64,000 nucleotides of DNA from Leptospira haakeii (GTDB lineage: Bacteria > Spirochaetota > Leptospiria > Leptospirales > Leptospiraceae): contig NZ_NPEG01000002.1 of NCBI RefSeq assembly GCF_002812045.1, positions 186,001 through 250,000 on the forward strand, read 5' to 3'. Each line of letters starts with the position of its first letter. The stretch's first letter is position 1. Of this stretch, positions 48,183 through 56,718 are shown in pieces. The notes beneath the pieces are model-generated. The model searched no databases. It was given only the letters and a program-made list of their open reading frames with translations, and was not told the origin of the DNA. The translations under genes were made by a program, and so were the position numbers.

Positions 48183-49772
48183 ATGCAATCAAGTATCGTC
48201 GCAAATGACGTCTCTTTCGAATTTTCGGACGGACGTATCCTATTTCAAAATTTCAATTTTTCTCTTGGACAAGAACGTGCTGCTCTTGTGGGTCCAAACG
48301 GTATCGGAAAAACGTATCTTGCTAAATTGATCTCGGGAGAGATCGAAACAAGCAACGGTAAAATTTTAAGAAATTCTACGGTCTCTTATTTACCTCAAAG
48401 AGAAAAACCGGAACAGATCACTGTGGAAGAATTTTTACAAAATTATTCCTGGTCACTTCACGGAGAAAAACTTTTAGCAGGGATCGATCGAAGCCGTTTT
48501 TGTGATCAATTGAGCGGAGGGCAATGGATGAGAGTCCGTCTTGCAGAAAGACTGGATGACCAATTTTTAATCCTGGATGAACCTACAAATGATCTGGACC
48601 AAGAAGCAAAAAAAGTTTTGATCCAATTTCTAAAAGAATATGAATACGGATTTTTACTTATATCTCATGATAGAGAATGCCTAAAACTCTGTGAAACCAT
48701 TTTAGAATTATCTAATCTTGGTTTGAATAAATACGGAGATGGTTGGAATTCCTACGAAGAAACAAAAAAAAGAGAAAGAAAAAATTCCTTAGCCGCCCTG
48801 GATAAAGCGAGAAGAGAAAGAGATATCGCTCAGACGGAAAGAATAGAACAGATAGAAAGACAGGAAAAAAGAAATCGAAAAGGTACAAAATCCGCCGCGA
48901 AAGGTGGAACTCCTAAAATATTATTAGGTGCCCGCAAAAGAAATGCGCAGGTTAGTTCCGGAAAAATAAATTCCTCCAGTCTAGAAAAAGCGAATGAGAA
49001 GATCAGAGAAGTTTATGATGCCATGGATAGAATGAAAATAGATCCGATCATGTACGCGGACCTTTCGGGAAAAGAAATACCCTCTCAAAAATTAGTCGCA
49101 GAGGCAAAAGACTTTAATATCCGATTTCAAGACTGGATCTATAAGGATAATTTAAACTTCTCCTGGAAAGGAAATATACGTATCGCGATCAAAGGTATGA
49201 ATGGATCCGGAAAATCCACCTTATTACAAACTCTACTCGGCTCCAACTTTAAAACAAGAGGTTCAATTACTTTAGGAAAATTGAATACTCTATACATAGA
49301 CCAAAAATGTAACCAATTAGATGATTCCAAATCAATCTATGAAAACGTAAGAGATGTTTCTACATTAGAAGAAAGCGAGATTCGGAATGGGCTCGCGAAA
49401 TTCCTATTTTTCAAAGACACGGTTTTCCAAAAGGTGCATACGTTAAGTGGAGGAGAACGTTTGAGAGCTGCATTGGCAAGAGGACTGCTAAGTACGGAAA
49501 AAGCGGAACTTCTACTTTTAGATGAACCCACAAATAACTTGGACTTGGGGAATATAGAATTTTTGGAAGGGCTGATCCGTGAATTTAAGGCTGCAGTGGT
49601 CATCGTTTCCCATGACGAGACGTTCTTAGAAAACTGCGGGATCCAGCAAGAATTGACTATAAAACACATTCTAAATGTGACCAATCAGTCATTTTTTCTT
49701 GACATTTCGCAAGACCCGGGTATATCACTCCCTCTAAATATAGAATACGGAGAGAAAGATGTTCCTTCCTAA
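48183..49772 (+). CDS. ABC-F ATPase (ribosome-associated type)
   Basis: 529 residues with two ABC domains and no membrane segment, as in ABC-F proteins. Walker A motifs are GPNGIGKTY (about 37) and GMNGSGKST; signatures are LSGGQWMRVRLAERL and LSGGERLRAALARGLL; Walker B motifs are FLILDEPTNDLD and LLLLDEPTNNLD. The charged inter-domain linker (KARRERDIAQTERIEQIERQ, then PKILLGARKRNAQ) is the part that reaches into the ribosome in this family. It may be housekeeping or antibiotic protection; the linker alone does not decide. The last 30 residues read through the promoter of the next gene, and the final 14 bases overlap it. Confidence 0.93.
   Translation: MQSSIVANDVSFEFSDGRILFQNFNFSLGQERAALVGPNGIGKTYLAKLISGEIETSNGKILRNSTVSYLPQREKPEQITVEEFLQNYSWSLHGEKLLAGIDRSRFCDQLSGGQWMRVRLAERLDDQFLILDEPTNDLDQEAKKVLIQFLKEYEYGFLLISHDRECLKLCETILELSNLGLNKYGDGWNSYEETKKRERKNSLAALDKARRERDIAQTERIEQIERQEKRNRKGTKSAAKGGTPKILLGARKRNAQVSSGKINSSSLEKANEKIREVYDAMDRMKIDPIMYADLSGKEIPSQKLVAEAKDFNIRFQDWIYKDNLNFSWKGNIRIAIKGMNGSGKSTLLQTLLGSNFKTRGSITLGKLNTLYIDQKCNQLDDSKSIYENVRDVSTLEESEIRNGLAKFLFFKDTVFQKVHTLSGGERLRAALARGLLSTEKAELLLLDEPTNNLDLGNIEFLEGLIREFKAAVVIVSHDETFLENCGIQQELTIKHILNVTNQSFFLDISQDPGISLPLNIEYGEKDVPS
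49699..49726 (+). promoter_or_regulatory. Promoter for the DUF3556-like operon, inside the ABC-F gene
   Basis: A perfect TTGACA (49699-49704), a 16-bp spacer and TATATC (49721-49726). GGAGAG (49749-49754) and the ATG at 49759 follow. Just before the -35 element lies TGAC-N6-GTCA (49679-49692), a weak candidate operator for the TetR encoded at the end of the operon. Confidence 0.65.
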
Positions 49773-51402
49773 AGCTCCCCCCTATGATGCCTTGGCCTGG
49801 GCGAAAATGTCGTTCGCGGACAGGGCTCGTTTGTCCTGCCAAGCCTGGGCGGTCCAAGGTTACGGCTCCCCTCTTGGAGCATATATCGTTTACGTTCTAA
49901 AGATAGCATTATACATCGCTGGTTGGATCTATTTTTGTTCTTTCAGCCCAGGGCTCGGAACCTGGGGAACCATCTCTTGGTGGTTTGTTCCCGTTGCTTT
50001 TCAAAAGGCAATCGTCTGGAGTTTATTATTCGAAGTACTAGGGCTTGGATGCGGAAGCGGTCCTTTAACCGGAAGATATTTCCCTCCTGTTGGCGGGTTC
50101 TTATATTTTTTAAGACCTAAGACCACTAAAATGCCTTTATTCGAAGGAGCTCCTATTATCGGAGGAAGAACCAGAGGGATTTTGGAAATCGTAGCTTATG
50201 CTTCGGTTTTGGTTTATTCCGTTTTATGTTTGATCCATCCGGCTCCGGGCTTCGAACAATTTTTACCCATCATCATCAGCTTAGTCATTGCCGGAATATT
50301 AGATAAAACTGTTTTTCTTGCTGCAAGAGCTGAACATTATTGGGTAACAATAGTTGTATTTGCATTCGCACAGAACTGGATTGCAGGTGCAATGATCGTT
50401 CAACTTTCTATCTGGTTATTTGCAGGGTTTTCCAAACTCAACTCTCACTTCCCAAGTGTAGTTTGTGTGATGGCAAGTAATAGCCCATTCACTCCTTTTG
50501 CCTGGTTCAGAAAGGCAATGTATAAAAATTATCCCGAAGATCTTCGTCCTTCTTCTACTGCGATAGCAAAAGCGAATATGGGGATCGTTTTGGAAATGGG
50601 AACTCCGATCGTTCTATTCACTGCGATCATGACCGGTTCGCAAACGGTTCTATACTTAGGACTCGGAATGATGGTATTCCTACATAGTTATATCACAAGT
50701 AACTTCCCAATGGGAGTTCCGATAGAATGGAACTTCTTGGTAGTTTACTCGGGCTTCTTCTTATTCGGAGCAAACCCGACTATCACTCCTTTCCAATTAG
50801 ATTCGGCACCTGTCGCAGCATTCTTATTCGTATTCTCTTTAGCACTTCCAATCATCGGAAACATCAGACCGGATTGGGTATCCTTCTTACTCGCAATGAG
50901 ATATTACGCAGGTAACTGGGCGGTAAGTGTATGGATGTTCAAAGAAGATAGTTATAAAAAATTGGAGAAACTTACTAAAACTTCCGGATGGTTGTACGAC
51001 CAATTGGATATGTTCTACGAAAGAAAAGTTTCTGTAGGTTTAGTGAGTAAGGTAATGGCATTCAGGCTCATGCACTTACATGGAAAGGCTTTCCAAAAAA
51101 TAGTACCAAAGGCAGTTAAAAACTTTGAAAAGTACGAATGGGTAGAAGGCGAACTGGTAGCAGGAATGGTTGTCGGCTGGAACTTTGGAGAAGGTCACTT
51201 ACATAGTGAACAACTACTTAGATCCGTACAAGCACAATGCGGATTCAAAGATGAAGAACTACGTTGTATCTTTATAGAAGGTCAACCATTAGGAAAATCT
51301 ACTATTAACTACAGGATCCATGACGCTGAAAAAGGATTAATAGAGGACGGAAAGATAGAAGTCGCCGATTTGAAGGAACTCCAACCTTGGCCGACTAAAT
51401 AA
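49759..51402 (+). CDS. DUF3556-like polytopic membrane protein
   Basis: 547 residues with about ten hydrophobic helices (KIALYIAGWIYFCSF, IVWSLLFEVLGLGCG, AIMTGSQTVLYLGLGMMVFL, AAFLFVFSLALPIIG) and a soluble C-terminal part of about 150 residues (MHLHGKAFQKIVPKAVKNFE, VVGWNFGEGHLHSEQLL, CIFIEGQPLGKSTINYRIHD). The overall pattern and start (LPKAPPYDALAWAK) recall DUF3556 proteins, which I associate mainly with mycobacteria and relatives. Function unknown, possibly lipid-related. It has a good ribosome site and its own promoter, and shares one base with the next gene (TAATG), so the pair is translationally coupled. Confidence 0.72.
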   Translation: MFLPKAPPYDALAWAKMSFADRARLSCQAWAVQGYGSPLGAYIVYVLKIALYIAGWIYFCSFSPGLGTWGTISWWFVPVAFQKAIVWSLLFEVLGLGCGSGPLTGRYFPPVGGFLYFLRPKTTKMPLFEGAPIIGGRTRGILEIVAYASVLVYSVLCLIHPAPGFEQFLPIIISLVIAGILDKTVFLAARAEHYWVTIVVFAFAQNWIAGAMIVQLSIWLFAGFSKLNSHFPSVVCVMASNSPFTPFAWFRKAMYKNYPEDLRPSSTAIAKANMGIVLEMGTPIVLFTAIMTGSQTVLYLGLGMMVFLHSYITSNFPMGVPIEWNFLVVYSGFFLFGANPTITPFQLDSAPVAAFLFVFSLALPIIGNIRPDWVSFLLAMRYYAGNWAVSVWMFKEDSYKKLEKLTKTSGWLYDQLDMFYERKVSVGLVSKVMAFRLMHLHGKAFQKIVPKAVKNFEKYEWVEGELVAGMVVGWNFGEGHLHSEQLLRSVQAQCGFKDEELRCIFIEGQPLGKSTINYRIHDAEKGLIEDGKIEVADLKELQPWPTK

Positions 51403-52853
51403 TGGATTTCACTTCCGAAGAATATGATATTTGTATCATAGGATCCGGCCCGAACGGATTGGCAGCTGCCTCCGTTCTGGCAGGTTCTGGACTTTCAGTT
51501 TTAATATTGGAAGCTTCGGATACGATAGGCGGCGGCTTACGAACTAAAGAATTAACCTTACCGGGTTTTCATCATGATGTTTGTTCCGCTGCTCATCCTA
51601 TGGGAATTTTATCTCCCTATTTAAAAACACTTCCTTTGGAAAAACACGGACTCAAATGGATAGAACCGGAAGCTTCCGTAGCCCACCCTTTGGACGGAGA
51701 GTCAGCAGTATTACTCAAACTTTCCTTAGAAGAAACTGCAAAAGAATTAGGAAAAGATAAAAAGTCCTATATAAAACTGATCTCTCCGTTTTTAAAAAAT
51801 CCGGAAGGACTTTTATCCGACGCGTTAGCTCCTCTTGGAATTCCAAAACATCCATTTTTATTAGCGAGGTTCGGATTACTAGGATTACAACCTGCAAAAT
51901 CACTCGCAAACTCTTGGTTTAAAGAAGAAAGAGCTAAGGCATTATTCGCAGGTTGTGCCGGACATGCGATCTTTCCATTGGAAAAGTTCTTAAGCGGAGC
52001 TCTTGGACTTTTGTTCTCTTTGACTGGACATGTTCGTTCTTGGCCGGTAGTAGAAGGTGGATCCGCGATGATCGCAAAATCTATGGAGTCTTATTTAAAG
52101 GAACTCGGAGTAAAAATCAAAACGAACTATAAAGTATCTAGTCTCGCGCAACTCCCAAAAACAAAGGCAATCCTATTTGATACAAGTCCGGACCAACTGG
52201 GATCGGTTGCGGGAAATACATTATCTTCCTCTTATATTCAAAGGATCTCATCTTATAAATACGGACCGGGAGTATTCAAGATGGATTGGGCCTTAGATGG
52301 ACCAATCCCTTGGAAAGACCCGAATTGTTTAAAAGCTTCCACAGTCCACGTAGGTGGAAAACTTTCCGAAATTGCTAAGGCAGAATCGGAAGTCTGGTCA
52401 GGAAAACATCCGGATCGTCCCTATATGTTGGTAGTCCAACAAAGCCAATTCGATCCAACAAGGGCCCCCAAAGGTAAACATACAGGATATGCTTATTGTC
52501 ATGTTCCTTCAGGTTCCACAAAGGACATGACCGAAATTATAGAAAATCAGATCGAAAGATTCGCACCCGGATTCAAGGACGGGATATTGGCCAGACATTC
52601 CATGAATACAAAGGACTTTTACTCTTATAATTTAAACTATGTAGGTGGAGCGATCACGGGCGGAGCGGCGGACCTTCCTCAGGCATTCTTTCGACCGATC
52701 GCAAGAATGAATCCATATACCACCCCTAATCCTCATATTTATATTTGTTCCGCATCCACACCTCCCGGAGGAGGAGTGCACGGGATGTGTGGATACTACG
52801 CAGCCAAAGCAGTATTAAAAAAAATTCATAAACTAAAATCGATTCGTTATTAA
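51402..52853 (+). CDS. FAD-dependent oxidoreductase of the phytoene-desaturase/amine-oxidase type
   Basis: 483 residues. The N-terminal dinucleotide fold is CIIGSGPNGLAAASVLAGSG, followed by LILEASDTIGGGLRTKE, the usual FAD-binding pair. VVEGGSAMIAKSMESYLKELG is the second FAD contact, and the C-terminal SASTPPGGGVHGMCGYYAA closes the cofactor site. Related enzymes desaturate carotenoids or saturate retinol; the substrate here is open. It is coupled to the DUF3556-like protein by a one-base overlap and is followed within two bases by a TetR gene. Confidence 0.87.
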   Translation: MDFTSEEYDICIIGSGPNGLAAASVLAGSGLSVLILEASDTIGGGLRTKELTLPGFHHDVCSAAHPMGILSPYLKTLPLEKHGLKWIEPEASVAHPLDGESAVLLKLSLEETAKELGKDKKSYIKLISPFLKNPEGLLSDALAPLGIPKHPFLLARFGLLGLQPAKSLANSWFKEERAKALFAGCAGHAIFPLEKFLSGALGLLFSLTGHVRSWPVVEGGSAMIAKSMESYLKELGVKIKTNYKVSSLAQLPKTKAILFDTSPDQLGSVAGNTLSSSYIQRISSYKYGPGVFKMDWALDGPIPWKDPNCLKASTVHVGGKLSEIAKAESEVWSGKHPDRPYMLVVQQSQFDPTRAPKGKHTGYAYCHVPSGSTKDMTEIIENQIERFAPGFKDGILARHSMNTKDFYSYNLNYVGGAITGGAADLPQAFFRPIARMNPYTTPNPHIYICSASTPPGGGVHGMCGYYAAKAVLKKIHKLKSIRY

Positions 52854-52855
52854 AA

Positions 52856-53497
52856 ATGAAACTAGAAACTTCCGGATCCAGAAGACTGGACAATAAAACA
52901 AAAAACAGGAACGCGATCCTAAACGCAGCACGTAGAGTTTTTGCTACGATCGGCTTCGAGGCATGTTCCACTCGAGAAATTATCCGAGAAAGCGGCCTTG
53001 CTCAAGGCACATTCTATAATTATTACAAAGATAAAGAATCCGTAATGCAAGATATCGCGGATCAATTAGCGGAAGGGATCCGAAAAGGAATTAGAGAAGC
53101 GAGAGCAAAAGCAGAGACCCCTTTGGCTTTTTTAAGCGACGCTTATTTTGCAGTCTTTCATGTGATGATGCAGGATAGAATTCATTTAGATTTATTAACG
53201 AGAAACAGAGATATTATCCGAGGTTATCTTTTCCAAGGTGGTTCCATGACTTACATCTTAGAAGAATTGGATAGCGACTTAGAAAGAATGGTGCAGAAAG
53301 GTGGTTTTCCCGCTCACCCTATCCGGATTACCTCTGTAATGATGGTGGCTGCAGGTTTCGAAGCGATGGTTTTACTTGCAAGAGAAGATGGTTATAATCT
53401 TAGAAAATTATCCGATTATTTAGGACTTCTTTTCCAAGGAGGGATCACCAATGTTTCCACGGTGATCCAGGAAGATAGAGAGTTATTGGGGGGTTAA
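52856..53497 (+). CDS. TetR-family regulator of the DUF3556/FAD-oxidoreductase operon
   Basis: 213 residues. The helix-turn-helix reads NAILNAARRVFATIGFEACS, TREIIRESGLAQGTFYNYYKDKESV (about 18-60, shown in pieces). The C-terminal domain is of the fatty-acid/lipid-regulator type by general shape only. It is the last gene of a three-gene operon, two bases after the oxidoreductase, so it probably autoregulates. Its 3' end overlaps the convergent lipoprotein gene by 53 bp. Confidence 0.9.
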   Translation: MKLETSGSRRLDNKTKNRNAILNAARRVFATIGFEACSTREIIRESGLAQGTFYNYYKDKESVMQDIADQLAEGIRKGIREARAKAETPLAFLSDAYFAVFHVMMQDRIHLDLLTRNRDIIRGYLFQGGSMTYILEELDSDLERMVQKGGFPAHPIRITSVMMVAAGFEAMVLLAREDGYNLRKLSDYLGLLFQGGITNVSTVIQEDRELLGG

Positions 53498-54110
53498 GGA
53501 TTTCTATATTAGGATTAATCAATTTTTGCACAGATAAATCAGATAATAAGTTTTCGAACCCTTTATCTACCGTCATGGTTATACCCTTAGAAATAGAACC
53601 TGCGGCAGCGTAATCTGCATGTAAAAAGGGAGGAATGCCTTGATAAACTTTTCCAGATTCGACTCTCACCGTTCTAACCAATGTTTGGCCATCGTAAAAC
53701 TCTAATGTTAGAAAAATTTGGAATATAGTATGGCTAAAAAGTCCAGTCGTATTATCCGGATGAAATTCATAACGAACATCATTGATCTTTACCGCAATCG
53801 TCTTTATATCCGGATGTTTTGTAAAAAGAGAATCAATTACGATAGCGTTTTCAAACTGAGCTTTCGCTCTTTGCTTCATTGCTTGTTCGAGTGCTTCCCC
53901 TATATTGAACGAAGTAATCATTGTGCCGGGATATGAATAGTCTCTTATTGATTTTGGAATTAAGATCGCCACTTCATGAGGATATTGCTCCTTATCTGTT
54001 TTCAAATTTTCCGGTTTCTGTACAACTGAAACTGTGCAGTAATTAAAATCTAAAAACAATATTATAAGAACAATTGATCTAATAATCGATATGAACATAT
54101 ATTTATTCAT
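53445..54110 (-). CDS. Lipoprotein, unknown function
   Basis: 221 residues. The signal peptide ends LFLDFNYC. The mature protein is a mixed alpha/beta domain (HEVAILIPKSIRDYSYPGTM, AVKINDVRYEFHPDN, FQIFLTLEFYDGQTLVRTV) with a hydrophobic C-terminal segment (PITLYLPGSPW). Its shape vaguely recalls LptE/YajG-type outer-membrane lipoproteins, but no signature supports this. Last gene of the minus-strand series that begins with the RHS protein; it overlaps the TetR gene tail to tail. Confidence 0.62.
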   Translation of the reverse strand: MNKYMFISIIRSIVLIILFLDFNYCTVSVVQKPENLKTDKEQYPHEVAILIPKSIRDYSYPGTMITSFNIGEALEQAMKQRAKAQFENAIVIDSLFTKHPDIKTIAVKINDVRYEFHPDNTTGLFSHTIFQIFLTLEFYDGQTLVRTVRVESGKVYQGIPPFLHADYAAAGSISKGITMTVDKGFENLLSDLSVQKLINPNIEILNPPITLYLPGSPWKHW

Positions 54111-54166
54111 TCAATTTCTACCATTCAAATTTCTACCCCGGGTCACTTAATCCGGATTAGACTTCT

Positions 54167-54616
54167 CTACTTTGAGCTCTTATGAGGGGTATTCGTACTT
54201 GTGCCCATATTTCTGTCCAAGAAAAGATCATCAGGAACCAAACGGCAGGACTTATTACTCAAATAGCTCGTAAAAGAATCAAAGTCTACTGCGACTCCTA
54301 AAAATTGGATCACTAAAGCACAAGTGTCCACATCGTGCTTTTTATAATATTTTGATTCATCTAGATTAAAAACCGCTTCATCGATAAAAGAAGCATATAT
54401 AACTTGAGCAGCTACGTAGGAATCCAATTGAGATCCAGTATAACCTTGGTCAGTAAAGTAAGCTGTTGCGGTCAGATAGTCACCAATTTTCGCTGCAGCC
54501 AATAATTTATCTTTCGCAACATCTCCTTTGTATGTATCAGTTAATCCTAATGTATCCACCGCGATACAGTTCGCAATAGATAGTATGATTAGCATTGTGA
54601 TATAGATTTGTTTCAT
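54167..54616 (-). CDS. Small lipoprotein, unknown function
   Basis: 149 residues. The signal peptide ends LSIANC, a good lipobox. The mature part is helical (KDKLLAAAKIGDYLTATAYF, VAAQVIYASFIDEAVFNLD) with a Cys pair in the C-terminal half (DTCALVIQFLG, NKSCRLVPDD). The general layout resembles a small Leptospira lipoprotein family, possibly TIGR04452, but I cannot confirm this. It lies 48 bp after the previous lipoprotein gene in the same direction. Confidence 0.62.
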   Translation of the reverse strand: MKQIYITMLIILSIANCIAVDTLGLTDTYKGDVAKDKLLAAAKIGDYLTATAYFTDQGYTGSQLDSYVAAQVIYASFIDEAVFNLDESKYYKKHDVDTCALVIQFLGVAVDFDSFTSYLSNKSCRLVPDDLFLDRNMGTSTNTPHKSSK

Positions 54617-54664
54617 TGTTTTTCATTTACCTTCGTTAATTTAAATTTATTGCTTTTTATGTGA

Positions 54665-55336
54665 TCAAGATCCGATTTCAAGATCACATGCTGGCTCTTC
54701 TTCGCCAGGGCGGTTTTTTTCTATAGTGAATTCTATTTCGAATCCTTTTCTGACTAGTTCAGGGCTTTTAGGACGTTCCCCAATCGGCATCCTTGTCGGA
54801 TCGGAACCCAAGGTACGCATTGCCGGAACTATTTTCATTCGGACTGAATAACCTTCCGGAAGGTCGAATTCAGGCTCTGCGCCATCTCTCCTTTGATCAG
54901 TTATATCATTTATAAGAATTTTATATTGGTTTTTACCTGGCAAAAGAGGCATCCAGTATTCGCAGTCATAAGCAAAGTAATCCCTGCGATCGCCTTCTAT
55001 AATTTGCCTAAATAGATTTCTATTAAGAAAATCTTTCTTATTTATATAATAATCTTCAGGAGGGTTTACGTTACGTAGAATTCGATCTTTTTCGGTATAT
55101 GGAAAATAAACATTCGGATCCATCCATTTTATAAGAAAATAATATTGATTTATCTCGAAAAACCACCGATCCGGTTCATAATTTTTTCGATCTTTGTAAT
55201 TTTTAATTTCGAATTTTAGATAATTTTGATAAAACTCTTTAGGAGTCCATCCTCTATCATAACTCCCCAATCCGGCCAAAGGTATACAACCCAGAGAAAA
55301 ACATATAGATAAAAAAAAGAGAAACTTTATTTCCAT
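54665..55336 (-). CDS. Lipoprotein, copy A2 of a family downstream of the RHS gene
   Basis: About 223 residues from the ATG at 55336; this start gives the compact signal MEIKFLFFLSICFSLGC, whereas the frame opens 31 codons earlier inside the preceding gene. It is a clear paralogue of the gene at 56056 (shared KFEIKNYKDRKNYEP, GDRRDYFAYDCEYWMPLL, DLPEGYSVRMKI, FTIEKNRPGEEEP). A Cys pair (DCEYW and PACDLE) is conserved. It could be an immunity lipoprotein for the RHS protein or for a lost toxin variant; function not shown. Confidence 0.68.
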   Translation of the reverse strand: MEIKFLFFLSICFSLGCIPLAGLGSYDRGWTPKEFYQNYLKFEIKNYKDRKNYEPDRWFFEINQYYFLIKWMDPNVYFPYTEKDRILRNVNPPEDYYINKKDFLNRNLFRQIIEGDRRDYFAYDCEYWMPLLPGKNQYKILINDITDQRRDGAEPEFDLPEGYSVRMKIVPAMRTLGSDPTRMPIGERPKSPELVRKGFEIEFTIEKNRPGEEEPACDLEIGS

Positions 55337-55376
55337 AAGCTTACGTCGATAGCTTTCATAATTCCGCCTCTTAGAA

Positions 55377-56045
55377 TTATTTCTCAAATTCGCAACCTGG
55401 CTTATCCATGTGCAACGGAGTTGGCTCAATGGAAAATAAAATACGATCGCCCTTTGTATAACTTATGTATTTGTTTGGATCTATTTTATCTTCAGTTAAA
55501 ATTTCAGGATTTCTAAAATGAACTCGAACAGATTGGCCAGGCAGAAGTTCTACAACTTTAGTCATGCTACCGCCACCGATATTCGTGCTATTACGATTAT
55601 AGCTATATACGGAATAGATAGATTTTCCAACTGGAACAGGTATATAATATTCGCAGCCCGAAATGAAATTAAATCTTGGAGCAGACTGAACGACTGGTGG
55701 AAGTTTTTCCCAGTTCGAATAAAATTTTTTCCAATACCATTCCTCCGGTTGTAAACTACGATCTGGCAACCAATCATTTCCTAAAAATATTGTAAGATAA
55801 TAAGTCTTCTTATCTCTTTCCGAAAGAAAAAGACTTGGTTGAGAATATTGAGATTCAGGCCCAAGATCCGGAAAATTAAATCTCAAGTAAGTACTATCGA
55901 AACTTTCAATATCCCAATAGTTATAGTTCGGCCCGATCGGACCGCAAAATAGCCCATTCAAAATGCTCCAGATTAGAATAGAACGAATGAGCATTTGTTT
56001 ATAATGAAAATATAAACTACTCATTCTATAAACTTTCTCTGCCAT
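55377..56045 (-). CDS. Lipoprotein, copy B, distantly related to its two neighbours
   Basis: About 222 residues from the ATG at 56045, which lies just past the stop of the upstream gene with AGG nine bases before it. A signal peptide ends SILNGLFC. It shares with the A copies a CEY(Y/W)(I/M)P motif (ISGCEYYIPVPVGK), the LPGQSVRVHF strand, a DRILFSIE strand and a final CEFE. The rest is diverged. It stands between the two A copies. Likely the same fold and general role. Confidence 0.64.
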   Translation of the reverse strand: MAEKVYRMSSLYFHYKQMLIRSILIWSILNGLFCGPIGPNYNYWDIESFDSTYLRFNFPDLGPESQYSQPSLFLSERDKKTYYLTIFLGNDWLPDRSLQPEEWYWKKFYSNWEKLPPVVQSAPRFNFISGCEYYIPVPVGKSIYSVYSYNRNSTNIGGGSMTKVVELLPGQSVRVHFRNPEILTEDKIDPNKYISYTKGDRILFSIEPTPLHMDKPGCEFEK

Positions 56046-56055
56046 CAATTTATAC

Positions 56056-56718
56056 CTAAGGTTCGATCCCAAGATCACATACTGGTTCTTCTTCACCAGG
56101 GCGGTTCTTTTCTATCGTAAATTCGATGATGAAGCCCTTTCTAGTAAGTTCAGGATCCGTGGAATACCAGCCGGTAATACGGTTTAATGGATCAGATCCC
56201 TTGGTTCTCATGGCAGGAGTAATTTTCATTCGGACAGAATGATCTTCTGGAAGATCAAATTCGGGCCAAGCCCCATCCACTCTAACATCACTTCGATCAA
56301 TTATAGAAAGATCGTATTGATTCCTACCCGATAAAAGAGGCATCCAGTACTCACAATCGTAAGCGAAGTAATCCCTACGGTCTCCATGAAAAAATTGATC
56401 AATTTTACTTCGGGTAAGACCGTCTTTTTTATATTTATAATAATCTTCCATAGGATTGATGGCACGAGGCATCTTATCCCCCTTACGATACGGGAAATGC
56501 ACATCTGGATCTAACCACATTAGGATAAATCTATAATTATTAATTTTATAGAATATTCTTTCCGGTTCATAATTTTTCCTATCTTTAAAATTCTTAATTT
56601 CAAATTTAAGAAAATTATTCTTCGGATTTACAATCTGTTTACCCCTGTAATATGCAGGAAGACAATTTAAAAAAATTATAAAGTTTACTAAGAGCAATGG
56701 AAGAATCTTTATTTTCAC
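56056..56718 (-). CDS. Lipoprotein, copy A1, translationally coupled to the RHS gene
   Basis: About 220 residues from a GTG at 56718 with GGGGGA five bases upstream; its GTGA overlaps the RHS stop. An ATG 15 bases earlier is in frame, but the GTG gives a shorter, normal signal (MKIKILPLLLVNFIIFLNC). The mature part matches the A2 copy closely (KFEIKNFKDRKNYEP, GDRRDYFAYDCEYWMPLL, IEFTIEKNRPGEEEP). The tight coupling to a polymorphic-toxin-like gene makes it the first immunity candidate. Predicted membrane-anchored, facing the periplasm or surface. Confidence 0.7.
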   Translation of the reverse strand: MKIKILPLLLVNFIIFLNCLPAYYRGKQIVNPKNNFLKFEIKNFKDRKNYEPERIFYKINNYRFILMWLDPDVHFPYRKGDKMPRAINPMEDYYKYKKDGLTRSKIDQFFHGDRRDYFAYDCEYWMPLLSGRNQYDLSIIDRSDVRVDGAWPEFDLPEDHSVRMKITPAMRTKGSDPLNRITGWYSTDPELTRKGFIIEFTIEKNRPGEEEPVCDLGIEP

